Shown here: piece after piece, positions 23,220 to 30,005 of the stretch | How positions within the stretch are numbered: the stretch's first letter is position 1 | Layout of the letters: each line of letters starts with the position of its first letter | IMG/VR virus record: IMGVR_UViG_3300025759_000451 | Coordinates: 1 to 30,005 of that record | Strand: one strand, 5' to 3' | DNA length: 30,005 nucleotides | Source of the DNA: a virus | Program-made: the position numbers and the translations under genes | The notes under the pieces: generated by a model | Seen by the model: only the letters and a program-made list of their open reading frames with translations | What the model was told of the DNA's origin: nothing | Databases searched by the model: none

Positions 23220-25103
23220 ATGGCTAAAGAAGAATTAGTATTTGATGTAAAAACTAACATTAAATCAGCAACAAAAGAAACAAAAGAATACACTCAAACA
23301 TTAAGTGAAGCACAAGAAGAACAAAAAAACTTAAATGAACAGTTAAGTATTCAAAAAAGTGTTATTACTGATTTAGAAAAAGAATTAGTTTTAATGGAAG
23401 CCCAATTAAAAGAAACACCTAAAACAGGTGCAGCAGGTTTTTACGCATTACAACAACAAATTGAAGAAACTAATAAAGAATTAAAATTAGAAAAAATAGG
23501 TTTGAAAGAAATTGAAAACCAAATAGATGAAAATAAAAAAAGTGTAGAAGAATTAGAACAAGCAACTAAAGATAGCGAAAAAGGTTTTAAAGGGTTATCT
23601 ACAGTTGTTAAAGGTTTCGGTACTGCATTAAAAGCTGCAGGAATAGGATTAATAGTAGCAGCATTTGCAGCGTTAAAAGAAGCATTGGAAAGGAATCAAA
23701 AAGCAATTGATTTATTTAATACTGTTGTAACTACTATATCAACTACTTTTAATCAAGTTGTAGAAACTTTAACTGATGTTGTTGTTTGGGTAACTGCATC
23801 AACAGACAGATTTAATGGATTAGGTAGTGTTATAAAAGGTATAGTTACAATTGCTATAACACCATTAAAATTATCTTTTCAAGCTATTAAATTAGCTATA
23901 CAACAAGGACAATTAGCTTGGGAACAATCATTTTTAGGTGGTGGAGATGAAGGTAAAATAGCAGAACTAAGAGTATCTATAGGAGAAACTATAACAGATA
24001 TTGAAAAAACAGGAAAAGCTGCTATAGATGCAGGAAAAAATATAGTTACAAATTTTGGAGATGCAGTAACAGAAATAGGTGCTATTTATGAAAAAGTAGC
24101 TGAAGGCATATCAGATATAACTATCAAAGGTAATTATGAGCAAGCAAAAGCTACAACAGCAGCTAATAAAGAAGCAAGAATAGCTGAAGTAAGATTACAA
24201 GGATTAATTGAAAAAAATGATAAATTAGCTGAAGTTCAAAGACAAATTAGAGATGATGAAACTAAAACATTCGAACAAAGGTTAGAAGCTAATAAAAAAT
24301 TAGGAGAAATATTAGATACTCAAGAAAAAGATATGCTTGAATTAGCTGATAAAAGAGTTAATGCGGCTAAATTAGAATTAGATGCTAATAAAGACAATAT
24401 AGATTTACAAAATGCTTATCAACAAGCATTAAATGATAGGGCTGCTGTTGAAGCACAAATAGCAGGATTTAGGAGTGAACAATTAGTTAATCAAGTTTCT
24501 TTAGAAAAAGAATTATTAGAAACACAAAGAGAATTAGCACAAGAAGGTTTATCAGGTATTGAAAAAGAATTACTAGAATTAGAAAATTCTTATAAACTTA
24601 AATTAGATATGGCTCGTAAATCAGGTGTAGATATAACAGCAATAACTAAGCAATATGAAAAACAAAAAGCTGATATAGTACAAGCAGGAATTAATGAACA
24701 ATTATCTGCATATTCTACGTTAGCAACTGCATTAAGTGGTTTAGCAGGAGAAAATAAAGCATTAGCAATAGCATCAGCAGTTATAGATACATACGTTGGT
24801 GCTAATAAAGCTTTAGCAGCAGGTGCAGGTACCCCATTAGGTTTTATACAGGCAGCAGCAGTAATAGCAACAGGATTAGCTAATGTCCAAAAAATAATGC
24901 AAACAAGTGTACCTGGTAGCACTAATCCAGGCAGCACACCACCTTCTATTGATGCAGGAACACCAGCACCTCAAATATTAAGTGGAAAATTTGATTTAAC
25001 ACCAACAGAAGAACCACAACCTGTTCAAGCTTATGTAGTTACAGATAGTTTAACAGATAATCAAAATAAATTAGCTTATATAAGAAGGAGAGCTACAATA
25101 TAA
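23220..25103 (+). CDS. Tape measure protein
   Basis: The 627-residue protein starts with a long coiled coil (LSEAQEEQKNLNEQLSIQKS, QQIEETNKELKLEKIGLKEI), then hydrophobic helices (ALKAAGIGLIVAAFAALKEA, about 137-156), a second coiled-coil region (about 310-460) and an Ala/Gly-rich hydrophobic C-terminus (ASAVIDTYVGANKALAAGAG, then IQAAAVIATGLANV). This order is typical of tape measure proteins, which set tail length and pass into the host envelope. It is short for the class, implying a short tail. It lies at the end of the operon, after tail-tip genes, unlike the usual order in which it precedes them. Confidence 0.8.
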   Translation: MAKEELVFDVKTNIKSATKETKEYTQTLSEAQEEQKNLNEQLSIQKSVITDLEKELVLMEAQLKETPKTGAAGFYALQQQIEETNKELKLEKIGLKEIENQIDENKKSVEELEQATKDSEKGFKGLSTVVKGFGTALKAAGIGLIVAAFAALKEALERNQKAIDLFNTVVTTISTTFNQVVETLTDVVVWVTASTDRFNGLGSVIKGIVTIAITPLKLSFQAIKLAIQQGQLAWEQSFLGGGDEGKIAELRVSIGETITDIEKTGKAAIDAGKNIVTNFGDAVTEIGAIYEKVAEGISDITIKGNYEQAKATTAANKEARIAEVRLQGLIEKNDKLAEVQRQIRDDETKTFEQRLEANKKLGEILDTQEKDMLELADKRVNAAKLELDANKDNIDLQNAYQQALNDRAAVEAQIAGFRSEQLVNQVSLEKELLETQRELAQEGLSGIEKELLELENSYKLKLDMARKSGVDITAITKQYEKQKADIVQAGINEQLSAYSTLATALSGLAGENKALAIASAVIDTYVGANKALAAGAGTPLGFIQAAAVIATGLANVQKIMQTSVPGSTNPGSTPPSIDAGTPAPQILSGKFDLTPTEEPQPVQAYVVTDSLTDNQNKLAYIRRRATI

Positions 25104-25107
25104 AAAT

Positions 25108-25139
25108 CAAACAAATATTAATTTAATCTATTATATATT
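25108..25139 (+). promoter_or_regulatory. Late promoter motif copy 3 (before protease gene)
   Basis: Perfect CAAACAAA (25108-25115), 12 bases, then CTATTATATA from 25128; ATG at 25140, exactly 12 bases after the C. It shares a 15-base identity ending in this CAAACAAA with copy 4 (25101-25115 and 26136-26150), each starting at or near the preceding stop codon. Confidence 0.7.
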
Positions 25140-26138
25140 ATGCCTTGTAAAAAATGTGGAAAAAAATGGAAGTGGGGAGAAAAAGGAGAGTGTAAATACG
25201 ATTCTAAAGATGCTTGTGAAAAAGCTAACCCTAAAAATTACGAAAGTGCTAAAAGTACTAAAGTAATTGAATTATTAATTAGTGATGAAAGTGAAGAACT
25301 AACTATTGATGCTATTAGTTTAGTTACAAGTCCTGCTATTGAACAAGATTTTGTTTATTTTGGTAAGGAAAAAAATAACTTAACTTTTGCAAAAATAGAT
25401 AAAGAAAAAAGAATGTTAGTTAGTCCTGCATTAATACCTGAAAAAACTATTTTCAGATATGACCCTAATACTGATTCAGATTACTATGTGTATTTTTCCA
25501 AAGATACGGTTCGTAAAGCCGCAGAACTTTATTTAAAACATAATAATCATCATAAAGCTACATATCAACACGAAGAAAGAGTTCCTGGTGTTTTAACAGT
25601 AGAATCGTGGATAAAAGAAGGAGAGCAAGATAAATCTAAATTATATGGATATGATTTACCAAATGGAACTTGGTTTGTTAAAATGCGTATAGACAATGAT
25701 GAAATGTGGAATAAGATAAAAGAAGGAGAATTAAAGGGCTTAAGTATAGAAGGATATTTTACTAATAAATTTGAACAAATGCAAAATAAAAAACCAACTA
25801 ATTTAGAAATACTATCAGCTTTAAATGAAATTATAAAAGATTATAAAAAAACTAATAAAATAGAACTAGGTTTGGTTCAAGATGGAGAAGAACATGCTGA
25901 AAACTTATTAGAAATAGCTGAAGAATTAGCAGGAACCAAAAAAGATATAGCAAGAACTATGAAAAGGATAGAATCTTATGAAAATGATGGTATGGAATAT
26001 TTAAGATTTATTAAAAAAACTATTAATGAAATAGAAAAAATTAATAAAGAAATGGGTATAACAGTAAAAATACCTCAATTGAAAAAAATGGAAAAAGCCA
26101 TATCAGAATTTAATAAGGCTCAAATGATTAAAATTTAA
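25140..26138 (+). CDS. XkdF-like prohead protease with N-terminal zinc motif
   Basis: The central domain (about 85-215) matches the XkdF-like putative protease family: MLVSPALIPEKTIFRY, YVYFSKDTVRKAAELYL, HHKATYQHEERVPGVLTVES and WFVKMRIDNDEMWNKI followed by GLSIEGYF. His in the TYQHE segment and Ser in the GLSIEGYF segment fit the catalytic residues of prohead proteases. The N-terminus MPCKKCGKKWKWGEKGECKY has CxxC plus later Cys, a likely zinc site. The C-terminal 120 residues form a coiled coil. It should process the capsid precursor and scaffold. Own late promoter at its start codon. Confidence 0.78.
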   Translation: MPCKKCGKKWKWGEKGECKYDSKDACEKANPKNYESAKSTKVIELLISDESEELTIDAISLVTSPAIEQDFVYFGKEKNNLTFAKIDKEKRMLVSPALIPEKTIFRYDPNTDSDYYVYFSKDTVRKAAELYLKHNNHHKATYQHEERVPGVLTVESWIKEGEQDKSKLYGYDLPNGTWFVKMRIDNDEMWNKIKEGELKGLSIEGYFTNKFEQMQNKKPTNLEILSALNEIIKDYKKTNKIELGLVQDGEEHAENLLEIAEELAGTKKDIARTMKRIESYENDGMEYLRFIKKTINEIEKINKEMGITVKIPQLKKMEKAISEFNKAQMIKI

Positions 26139-26142
26139 AAAT

Positions 26143-26172
26143 CAAACAAAAAGAAAATAATTCTATTATATA
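26143..26172 (+). promoter_or_regulatory. Late promoter motif copy 4 (before scaffold gene)
   Basis: Perfect CAAACAAA (26143-26150), 12 bases, then CTATTATATA from 26163. Unlike the other copies, the ATG is 26 bases after the C (26189), with an A-rich leader AAAAAAAAGAAC. It would drive the scaffold-like and capsid genes, perhaps with normal rather than leaderless translation. Confidence 0.68.
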
Positions 26173-26188
26173 AAAAAAAGAACTCATT

Positions 26189-26884
26189 ATGGATTTAAAA
26201 CAACAAATATTAGTAGCACTTGGTCTTGATAAACAAGATGAAGTTAATTTAGAATTTCAGGCAAAGTTAGAAGATGGAACGCTAATCGTATCTACTTCTG
26301 CTAATTTAGAATCAGGTGTTGATATATCAATTTTAACCGAAGATGGTTCTACAATGCTTCTTCCAATAGGAGAATATAAAACAGAAGATGGACAAAGGTT
26401 TTCTGTAGAAAAGGAAGGAATAATAGCAGAATTATATTCTGATGAAGAAGAAAAAGAAACAGAAGGAGAGCCTGTAAATGAAGAAATGGCTGATGATAAA
26501 GAAGAAGAAGAATATGAAGAAGAAGCTGATGTAGCTGATTGGGAAGGTATGGAAAAACGTATCAAGAACCTTGAAGATGCAGTAGCTGATTTAAAAAAGG
26601 ACAAAGTAGGTAATGATGAAGTAGAAGAATCAGATGTGGAAATGGAATCTGAAACAGAAACTAATCCAACACCTAAAAAAGTAAAAACTACAGAAGAAAT
26701 AGAATTTGAATATCAAGCTAAGATAGAAGAATTAAAATCTAAGGTTGTTGAATTATCAAATCAACCTGCTGATTCTCCTGTTGATACTAATAAATTTAGC
26801 ACAAACAAAAAAGATTTTACTCCTGATTTCAGTAAAATGTCTAAAAGAGATAGAATCTTATATAATTTAACTAATAATAAATAA
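26189..26884 (+). CDS. Scaffold-like acidic protein
   Basis: The 231-residue protein is strongly acidic in the middle (SDEEEKETEGEPVNEEMADD, EEEEYEEEADVADW), with coiled-coil segments (MEKRIKNLEDAVADLKKD and IEFEYQAKIEELKSKVVELS). The C-terminal KMSKRDRILYNL is basic and could bind the capsid protein, as in other scaffolds. It lies directly between the protease and capsid, the standard place for a scaffold. An N-terminal beta part (EFQAKLEDGTLIVSTSANLE) is found also in related phage proteins. No enzymatic motif. Confidence 0.75.
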   Translation: MDLKQQILVALGLDKQDEVNLEFQAKLEDGTLIVSTSANLESGVDISILTEDGSTMLLPIGEYKTEDGQRFSVEKEGIIAELYSDEEEKETEGEPVNEEMADDKEEEEYEEEADVADWEGMEKRIKNLEDAVADLKKDKVGNDEVEESDVEMESETETNPTPKKVKTTEEIEFEYQAKIEELKSKVVELSNQPADSPVDTNKFSTNKKDFTPDFSKMSKRDRILYNLTNNK

Positions 26885-26899
26885 TTAAAATAAAAAAAA

Positions 26900-27814
26900 A
26901 TGGCTTTTACGGTAAATAGTAACTATGCAGGGAAGGCGGCTGGATTTTATATTTCGGCAGCACTTAAAGAAGCAACATCTTTAGACCACTTAACTGTATT
27001 ACAAAACATAAAATATAAAGAAAATTTGCAAAAAGTTGCGGGTTCTGATTTGGTTAGGAATGCTGATTGTAATTTCACAGACCACGGAACACTTGCTTTA
27101 ACTGAATCAGTTCTCGAACCAAAATTACTACAAATTAATATGCAAACGTGTAAAGACACGCTGCTTAGTTCATGGGAGGCTGACCAAATGAAAGCAGGTG
27201 CTATGAATAACAATGCCCCTAAATTTGAGGACTATGTTATTTCTTACTTCACACAACATATTGCTGATGCAGTTGAATCTTCTATTTGGAGTGGTGCTGC
27301 TGCAACTAATGGGCAGTTTGAAGGGTTTTTAACTGCTACTACAGGTGCTTTTGCAGTAAATGGTAACGTAGTTCAAAGTGATAATGATGGTGGTGCAGGT
27401 GTAGCTTATACTGCTTCTAACATTATTGCTAACTTACAAAAAATAGCTGCTGCTATTCCTTCTACAGTTTACGGAAAAGAAGATTTAAGAATATATATGA
27501 ACTGGAAAACTTACAGATTATATGTTTCAGCAATCTCTGCTTTAGGATATGTAAATATGTACTCAATGAACAACGACTACGAAGCTACTTTTGAAGGTAT
27601 CAGATTATCAGTTGTTTATGGTATGCCAGATGACAAATTAGTTGCTGCACAAGTATCTAACTTATATTTTGGTACTGACTTAGTTTCTGACACGACACAA
27701 GTAAAAATGCTTGATATGTCTCCACTAGATGGTTCAGAGAACTTAAGATTTGTTGCTAAGTATTCGGGAGGGGTACAAGTAGGTATCGGTGCTGAAGTAG
27801 TACAGCAAGACTAA
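26900..27814 (+). CDS. Major capsid protein (HK97-fold-like)
   Basis: The 304-residue protein starts MAFTVNSNYAGKAAGFYISA and has features fitting small HK97-type capsid proteins of Bacteroidetes phages: a helix-rich middle EDYVISYFTQHIADAVESSI followed by WSGA, a strand DLRIYMNWKTYRLY, and the P-domain/A-domain end FEGIRLSVVYGMPDDKLVAA, NLYFGTDL. Codons are less A-biased and include more C and G than average, as expected for a highly expressed gene. It follows the scaffold by 15 bases and precedes a strong terminator. Assignment rests on context and fold-like pattern. Confidence 0.82.
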   Translation: MAFTVNSNYAGKAAGFYISAALKEATSLDHLTVLQNIKYKENLQKVAGSDLVRNADCNFTDHGTLALTESVLEPKLLQINMQTCKDTLLSSWEADQMKAGAMNNNAPKFEDYVISYFTQHIADAVESSIWSGAAATNGQFEGFLTATTGAFAVNGNVVQSDNDGGAGVAYTASNIIANLQKIAAAIPSTVYGKEDLRIYMNWKTYRLYVSAISALGYVNMYSMNNDYEATFEGIRLSVVYGMPDDKLVAAQVSNLYFGTDLVSDTTQVKMLDMSPLDGSENLRFVAKYSGGVQVGIGAEVVQQD

Positions 27815-27827
27815 TAATTAATTATAT

Positions 27828-27860
27828 GGAGAGAGGGTTTTTCCCTCTTTCCTTAACTTT
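27828..27860 (+). terminator. Terminator after the capsid gene
   Basis: GGAGAGAGGG (27828-27837), loop TTTTT, CCCTCTTTCC (27843-27852): a ten-pair stem with one G-T wobble, followed by TTAACTTTT. It is a strong hairpin, but no late-promoter motif lies between it and the next gene at 27875, so some readthrough is likely and could set a high capsid-to-tube ratio. Confidence 0.72.
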
Positions 27861-27874
27861 TAAAACAAAAATAA

Positions 27875-28441
27875 ATGGCTTGTGATTTAACTAGAGGGAG
27901 AGGAATCCCGTGTAGAAACCTTATAGGAGGTGTAAAGTATATTTATTTTGCTCAATTTGACCAAGTTGGTACTATAACAACAACTGCATCAGAAATTACT
28001 GATGTAGATATGGGTGCTAACTCTATTTATAGATATTCAATTAGAAGGGGTAATGCTTCGGTTACAGAAACTATTACAGGTTCTACAGAGAATGGTACTG
28101 TAGTTTACGCACCTTCTTTAAATTTAAAGCTAACAGGGTTAAGTAAAGAAGACCAAAATGAATTAAAATTAATTGCACAAAGTAGAGTTATTGCTTTTGT
28201 TCAATTGAATCAAGTATTATCAACTAATGACCATAATGTTATATTATGTTTAGGTGCTACAAATGGATTAGACTTAAATACAGGTACTAATTCATCAGGC
28301 GCTGCATTTGCGGATATGAACGGTTATGAGTGGACTTTCGAGGGGCAAGAATTTGCACCAATGCAAACAGTATTAGATTATACTGCAACACCATTTGACA
28401 ATTTAGATAGTGGTGGTGCAATACCTGTTGTAACTTCTTAA
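27875..28441 (+). CDS. Probable major tail tube protein
   Basis: The 188-residue protein begins MACDLTRGRGIPCRNLIGGV, a start type I associate with tail-tube-like proteins of Bacteroidetes phages (LT.GR...C....GG.K..Y). The rest is beta-rich (IYRYSIRRGNASVTETITGS, VVYAPSLNLKLTGLSKEDQN) with a closing loop FEGQEFAPMQ. The pattern strands-helix-strands fits the tube fold. It lies next to the capsid rather than with the other tail genes, and good codon use suggests high expression. A capsid-associated protein is the alternative. Confidence 0.55.
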   Translation: MACDLTRGRGIPCRNLIGGVKYIYFAQFDQVGTITTTASEITDVDMGANSIYRYSIRRGNASVTETITGSTENGTVVYAPSLNLKLTGLSKEDQNELKLIAQSRVIAFVQLNQVLSTNDHNVILCLGATNGLDLNTGTNSSGAAFADMNGYEWTFEGQEFAPMQTVLDYTATPFDNLDSGGAIPVVTS

Positions 28442-28461
28442 TCAGATTTTACATATAATTT

Positions 28462-28493
28462 AAAAGGAACTACTTCGGTAGTTCTTTTTTTTT
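28462..28493 (+). terminator. Strong intrinsic terminator with TTCG loop
   Basis: GAACTAC (28467-28473), loop TTCG, GTAGTTC (28478-28484), then nine T residues; AAAA upstream pairs with the T run. This is a textbook intrinsic terminator with a stable tetraloop. It ends the head/tube unit directly before late promoter copy 5. Confidence 0.9.
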
Positions 28494-28494
28494 C

Positions 28495-28526
28495 CAAACA
28501 AATCAAAGGTTTTTCTATTATATAGT
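28495..28526 (+). promoter_or_regulatory. Late promoter motif copy 5 (before appendage genes)
   Basis: Perfect CAAACAAA (28495-28502), 12 bases, then CTATTATATA from 28515, and ATG at 28527, exactly 12 bases after the C. It starts one base after the T run of a strong terminator, so it must drive the appendage genes and, across the window ends, probably the portal and lysis genes. Confidence 0.72.
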
Positions 28527-29006
28527 ATGATACACGGACAATACGGACAACCTTATACTTTTTACACTACAACAGAAGAAAAAAGAATAGACAAAGCAGT
28601 ACCGAGTTCACAGATAAGGTTTTTGTTCAAGTTTACTAATGATATGGATAGAAATGTAGTTTATGCTTATGGGCAGAATCAGTTAGTAAACAACAGATAT
28701 ACAAGAGTTAATATGATACCAAACACAACAGAAAATGTATTTACAGGTAATATTGACTTTATGCCGAATGGCTATTGGGAATATGAGGTATATGAGGTTA
28801 GTTGGCAAACGACACCTAACTTAGCTACAAATTATGCACCAATAACAGAAACAGATGTATTAACACCACCTGCTAATGACAAAGGAGTAGTACAAGGAAG
28901 GGTAGAAATAGGTAAATTATACATTAAAGAAGCAACAGGACAAGAGGAAGTACAATATGAACAATATGTAAAACCTACACAAACAAATTATATTTACGTA
29001 AGTTAA
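28527..29006 (+). CDS. Virion structural protein (159 residues)
   Basis: A beta-rich protein: MIHGQYGQPYTFYTTTEEKR, then QIRFLFKFTNDMDRNVVYAY and IDFMPNGYWEYEVYEV, with C-terminal KLYIKEATGQEEVQYEQYV. I recall proteins of this type (ending YIKE....G...V.Y.......NYIYV) just upstream of appendage genes in flavobacterial phages. It may be a tail or appendage base protein. No enzymatic motif. Its ATG directly follows the late motif, so its mRNA should have little or no leader. Confidence 0.6.
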   Translation: MIHGQYGQPYTFYTTTEEKRIDKAVPSSQIRFLFKFTNDMDRNVVYAYGQNQLVNNRYTRVNMIPNTTENVFTGNIDFMPNGYWEYEVYEVSWQTTPNLATNYAPITETDVLTPPANDKGVVQGRVEIGKLYIKEATGQEEVQYEQYVKPTQTNYIYVS

Positions 29007-29017
29007 AACAATAAAAA

Positions 29018-29281
29018 ATGGGAATTAAAAATACACAAGCATTATTAAATGAACAATTAGGTGGTTTAGGAGAAATAGAAGTATTTACAACTACTGCACA
29101 AACAGGCAAAGATTACTATGCTATATACTTTGTGCAAGAGAGTGTAATATCTTCAATCACTATGACTAATACTACAGGTGCAAGTAACTTAGTTACAACT
29201 ATACCTGCAGGAATGACTTTATTTGGTAACACGACTGCTATCACTTTGACTAGTGGTTTAGCAATCGGCTATAAAAACTAA
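29018..29281 (+). CDS. Small virion structural protein (87 residues)
   Basis: A beta-rich protein with Thr/Gly-rich composition (VISSITMTNTTGASNLVTTI, TLFGNTTAITLTSGLAIGYK). It is similar in character to small appendage or decoration proteins placed before receptor-binding genes. I recognise no specific family. Start is preceded by AACAATAAAAAATG, the flavobacterial type without Shine-Dalgarno. Confidence 0.58.
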   Translation: MGIKNTQALLNEQLGGLGEIEVFTTTAQTGKDYYAIYFVQESVISSITMTNTTGASNLVTTIPAGMTLFGNTTAITLTSGLAIGYKN

Positions 29282-29284
29282 AAT

Positions 29285-30005
29285 ATGCTAGCATTAGCGA
29301 ACAAGCTAACAATATCAACACAACCTATCTATAGGTTTGTAAATAAGTATTCTATTGACTTTGATGGAGTAGATGATAGGATTATTACTGATGGTGCAGA
29401 TACTGTAGTGCAAAATACTACATATTCTTTTTGGTGTAAAGCAACTGAAACAGGACAAAATAAAGGTGTATTTGGACACGGAAGCGATAGAAAGGGTGCT
29501 TTTCATTTTAACGAAAATGCTAATAGACCTATGTTATGGTTTAATGATTCCTATTACGTTTATTGGGCAGATAATTCTGCACAAGATGATGGAGACTGGC
29601 ATCATTGGGTGGTTTATGCAGATTCAACTAATATTGCAAATTGCAAATTATATATTGATGGTGTTTTACAATCTTCAGTTTCAACATCAAATACAGGTGG
29701 TGCTGCATATACAGAATCATTAACTATAGGTTCAGACAGACAATCAGGTGGTAATAGTTTTGAAGGCAAGATAGATGAGTTTGCAGTTTACGATAGAGAA
29801 CTCACACAAGCAGAGATTACTCGTATGTTTAACACCTATTATAGCCCAAATAGAATTGCAAACGGGAATTTCGCACAGATTGGAAACGAAGAAGTAACTA
29901 ATGGAGATTTTAGTCAGATAGGTTCAGAAGAAGTAATTAATGGCGACTTTGCTACAGATTCAAATTGGACAAAACAAGATGGGTGGACTATTAGTGGTGG
30001 ACAAG
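29285..30005 (+). CDS. LamG-like appendage / receptor-binding protein, N-terminal part (3' end missing)
   Basis: The frame stays open to the end of the window (240 codons plus one base). Residues about 20-195 are a concanavalin A/LamG-like domain: SIDFDGVDDRIIT, TTYSFWCKATE, WHHWVVYAD, LYIDGVLQSS and FEGKIDEFAVYDRELTQAEI, the standard order for this fold. A short tandem repeat follows: NGNFAQIGNEEVT, NGDFSQIGSEEVI, then NGDFATDSNW, which begins a beta-sandwich domain. Bases 1-1438 appear to carry the rest of this protein. It should bind polysaccharide or other host surface sugars. Direct joining of the window ends puts the two parts out of frame. Confidence 0.78.
   Translation, partial: MLALANKLTISTQPIYRFVNKYSIDFDGVDDRIITDGADTVVQNTTYSFWCKATETGQNKGVFGHGSDRKGAFHFNENANRPMLWFNDSYYVYWADNSAQDDGDWHHWVVYADSTNIANCKLYIDGVLQSSVSTSNTGGAAYTESLTIGSDRQSGGNSFEGKIDEFAVYDRELTQAEITRMFNTYYSPNRIANGNFAQIGNEEVTNGDFSQIGSEEVINGDFATDSNWTKQDGWTISGGQ

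Noticed and set aside
24590-24937. Minus-strand open frame of 115 codons inside the tape measure gene
   Set aside because: It is the complement of an Ala/Gly-rich coding region, has no start context or promoter, and no neighbours on the minus strand.
26257-26604. Minus-strand Ser-rich open frame of 115 codons
   Set aside because: It is the complement of the acidic GAA/GAT-rich part of the scaffold-like gene, which gives Ser/Phe codons automatically.
29466-29723. Plus-strand open frame of 85 codons in the appendage gene
   Set aside because: It is in a shifted frame within the clear LamG-like domain sequence; that domain's own frame carries the fold motifs.
30005-30005. Direct circular closure of the window
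   Set aside because: Joining base 30005 to base 1 shifts the adhesin frame (one base left over at the end, one extra at the start) and meets a stop soon after. A missing piece of 3n+1 bases is needed.
1-30005. Integrase, repressor, CRISPR array, tRNA, insertion sequence
   Set aside because: I looked for serine/tyrosine recombinase motifs, phage repressor-like genes on the opposite strand, regular spaced repeats, cloverleaf sequences and transposase genes, and saw none that could be supported.

Overview
The window looks like a nearly complete genome of a tailed, probably siphovirus-like phage that infects a Flavobacteriia/Bacteroidetes host. The evidence is strong AT richness, early genes that mostly lack Shine-Dalgarno sites, a perfect TAnnTTTG promoter box of the Bacteroidetes type before the early block, a DUF3127-type single-strand-binding-like protein, and structural proteins of kinds I associate with flavobacterial phages. 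All convincing genes lie on the + strand. I see no integrase, repressor, DNA polymerase, tRNA or CRISPR array, so the phage looks non-temperate and dependent on host polymerases. Family assignments come from reading the translations; no database search was possible.

Layout. Bases 1-1438 are the 3' part of a large adhesin gene whose 5' part (LamG-like domain) runs off the other end of the window (29285-30005). The two parts are out of frame if joined directly, so the contig seems to lack a short piece of a circular or circularly permuted genome. Next come the portal with a Cys/His-rich C-terminal extension (1697-3703), a connector-like protein, a lysis cassette (holin-like proteins flanking an M15 peptidase, 4348-5211) and a metallophosphoesterase. 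An AT-rich regulatory gap (5921-6033) starts the early block: small unknown proteins, SSB-like protein, DnaA-domain-IV-like protein, winged-helix initiator with an iteron-like candidate origin inside its gene (about 8550-8690), a very AT-rich patch with an HNH nuclease, NinG, a sigma-factor-like protein (11016-11567), zinc-binding proteins and DUF3310.

The late region starts at 12537 with an overlapping run ParB-like / ABC-ATPase fused to GNAT / small terminase / large terminase. A tail operon (15853-25103) follows, including a tail chaperone with a probable -1 frameshift on nine T residues and a tape measure protein. The head module is next (XkdF-like protease, scaffold-like protein, capsid), then a tail-tube-like protein and appendage proteins.

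The most striking observation is a five-copy bipartite motif, (C/A)AAA(C/T)AAA or close variants, then exactly 12 bp, then CTATTATAT(A/T). It lies before 12537, 15853, 25140, 26189 and 28527, all packaging or structural genes, and I found none before early genes. In four copies the ATG starts exactly 12 bases after the C of CTATTATA, so transcripts would start at or next to the start codon. This suggests a late promoter class, perhaps read by host polymerase carrying the phage sigma-like protein, that makes leaderless or nearly leaderless late mRNAs. A second candidate novelty is the ParB plus ABC-GNAT pair fixed just upstream of the terminase, which could act on DNA before packaging.
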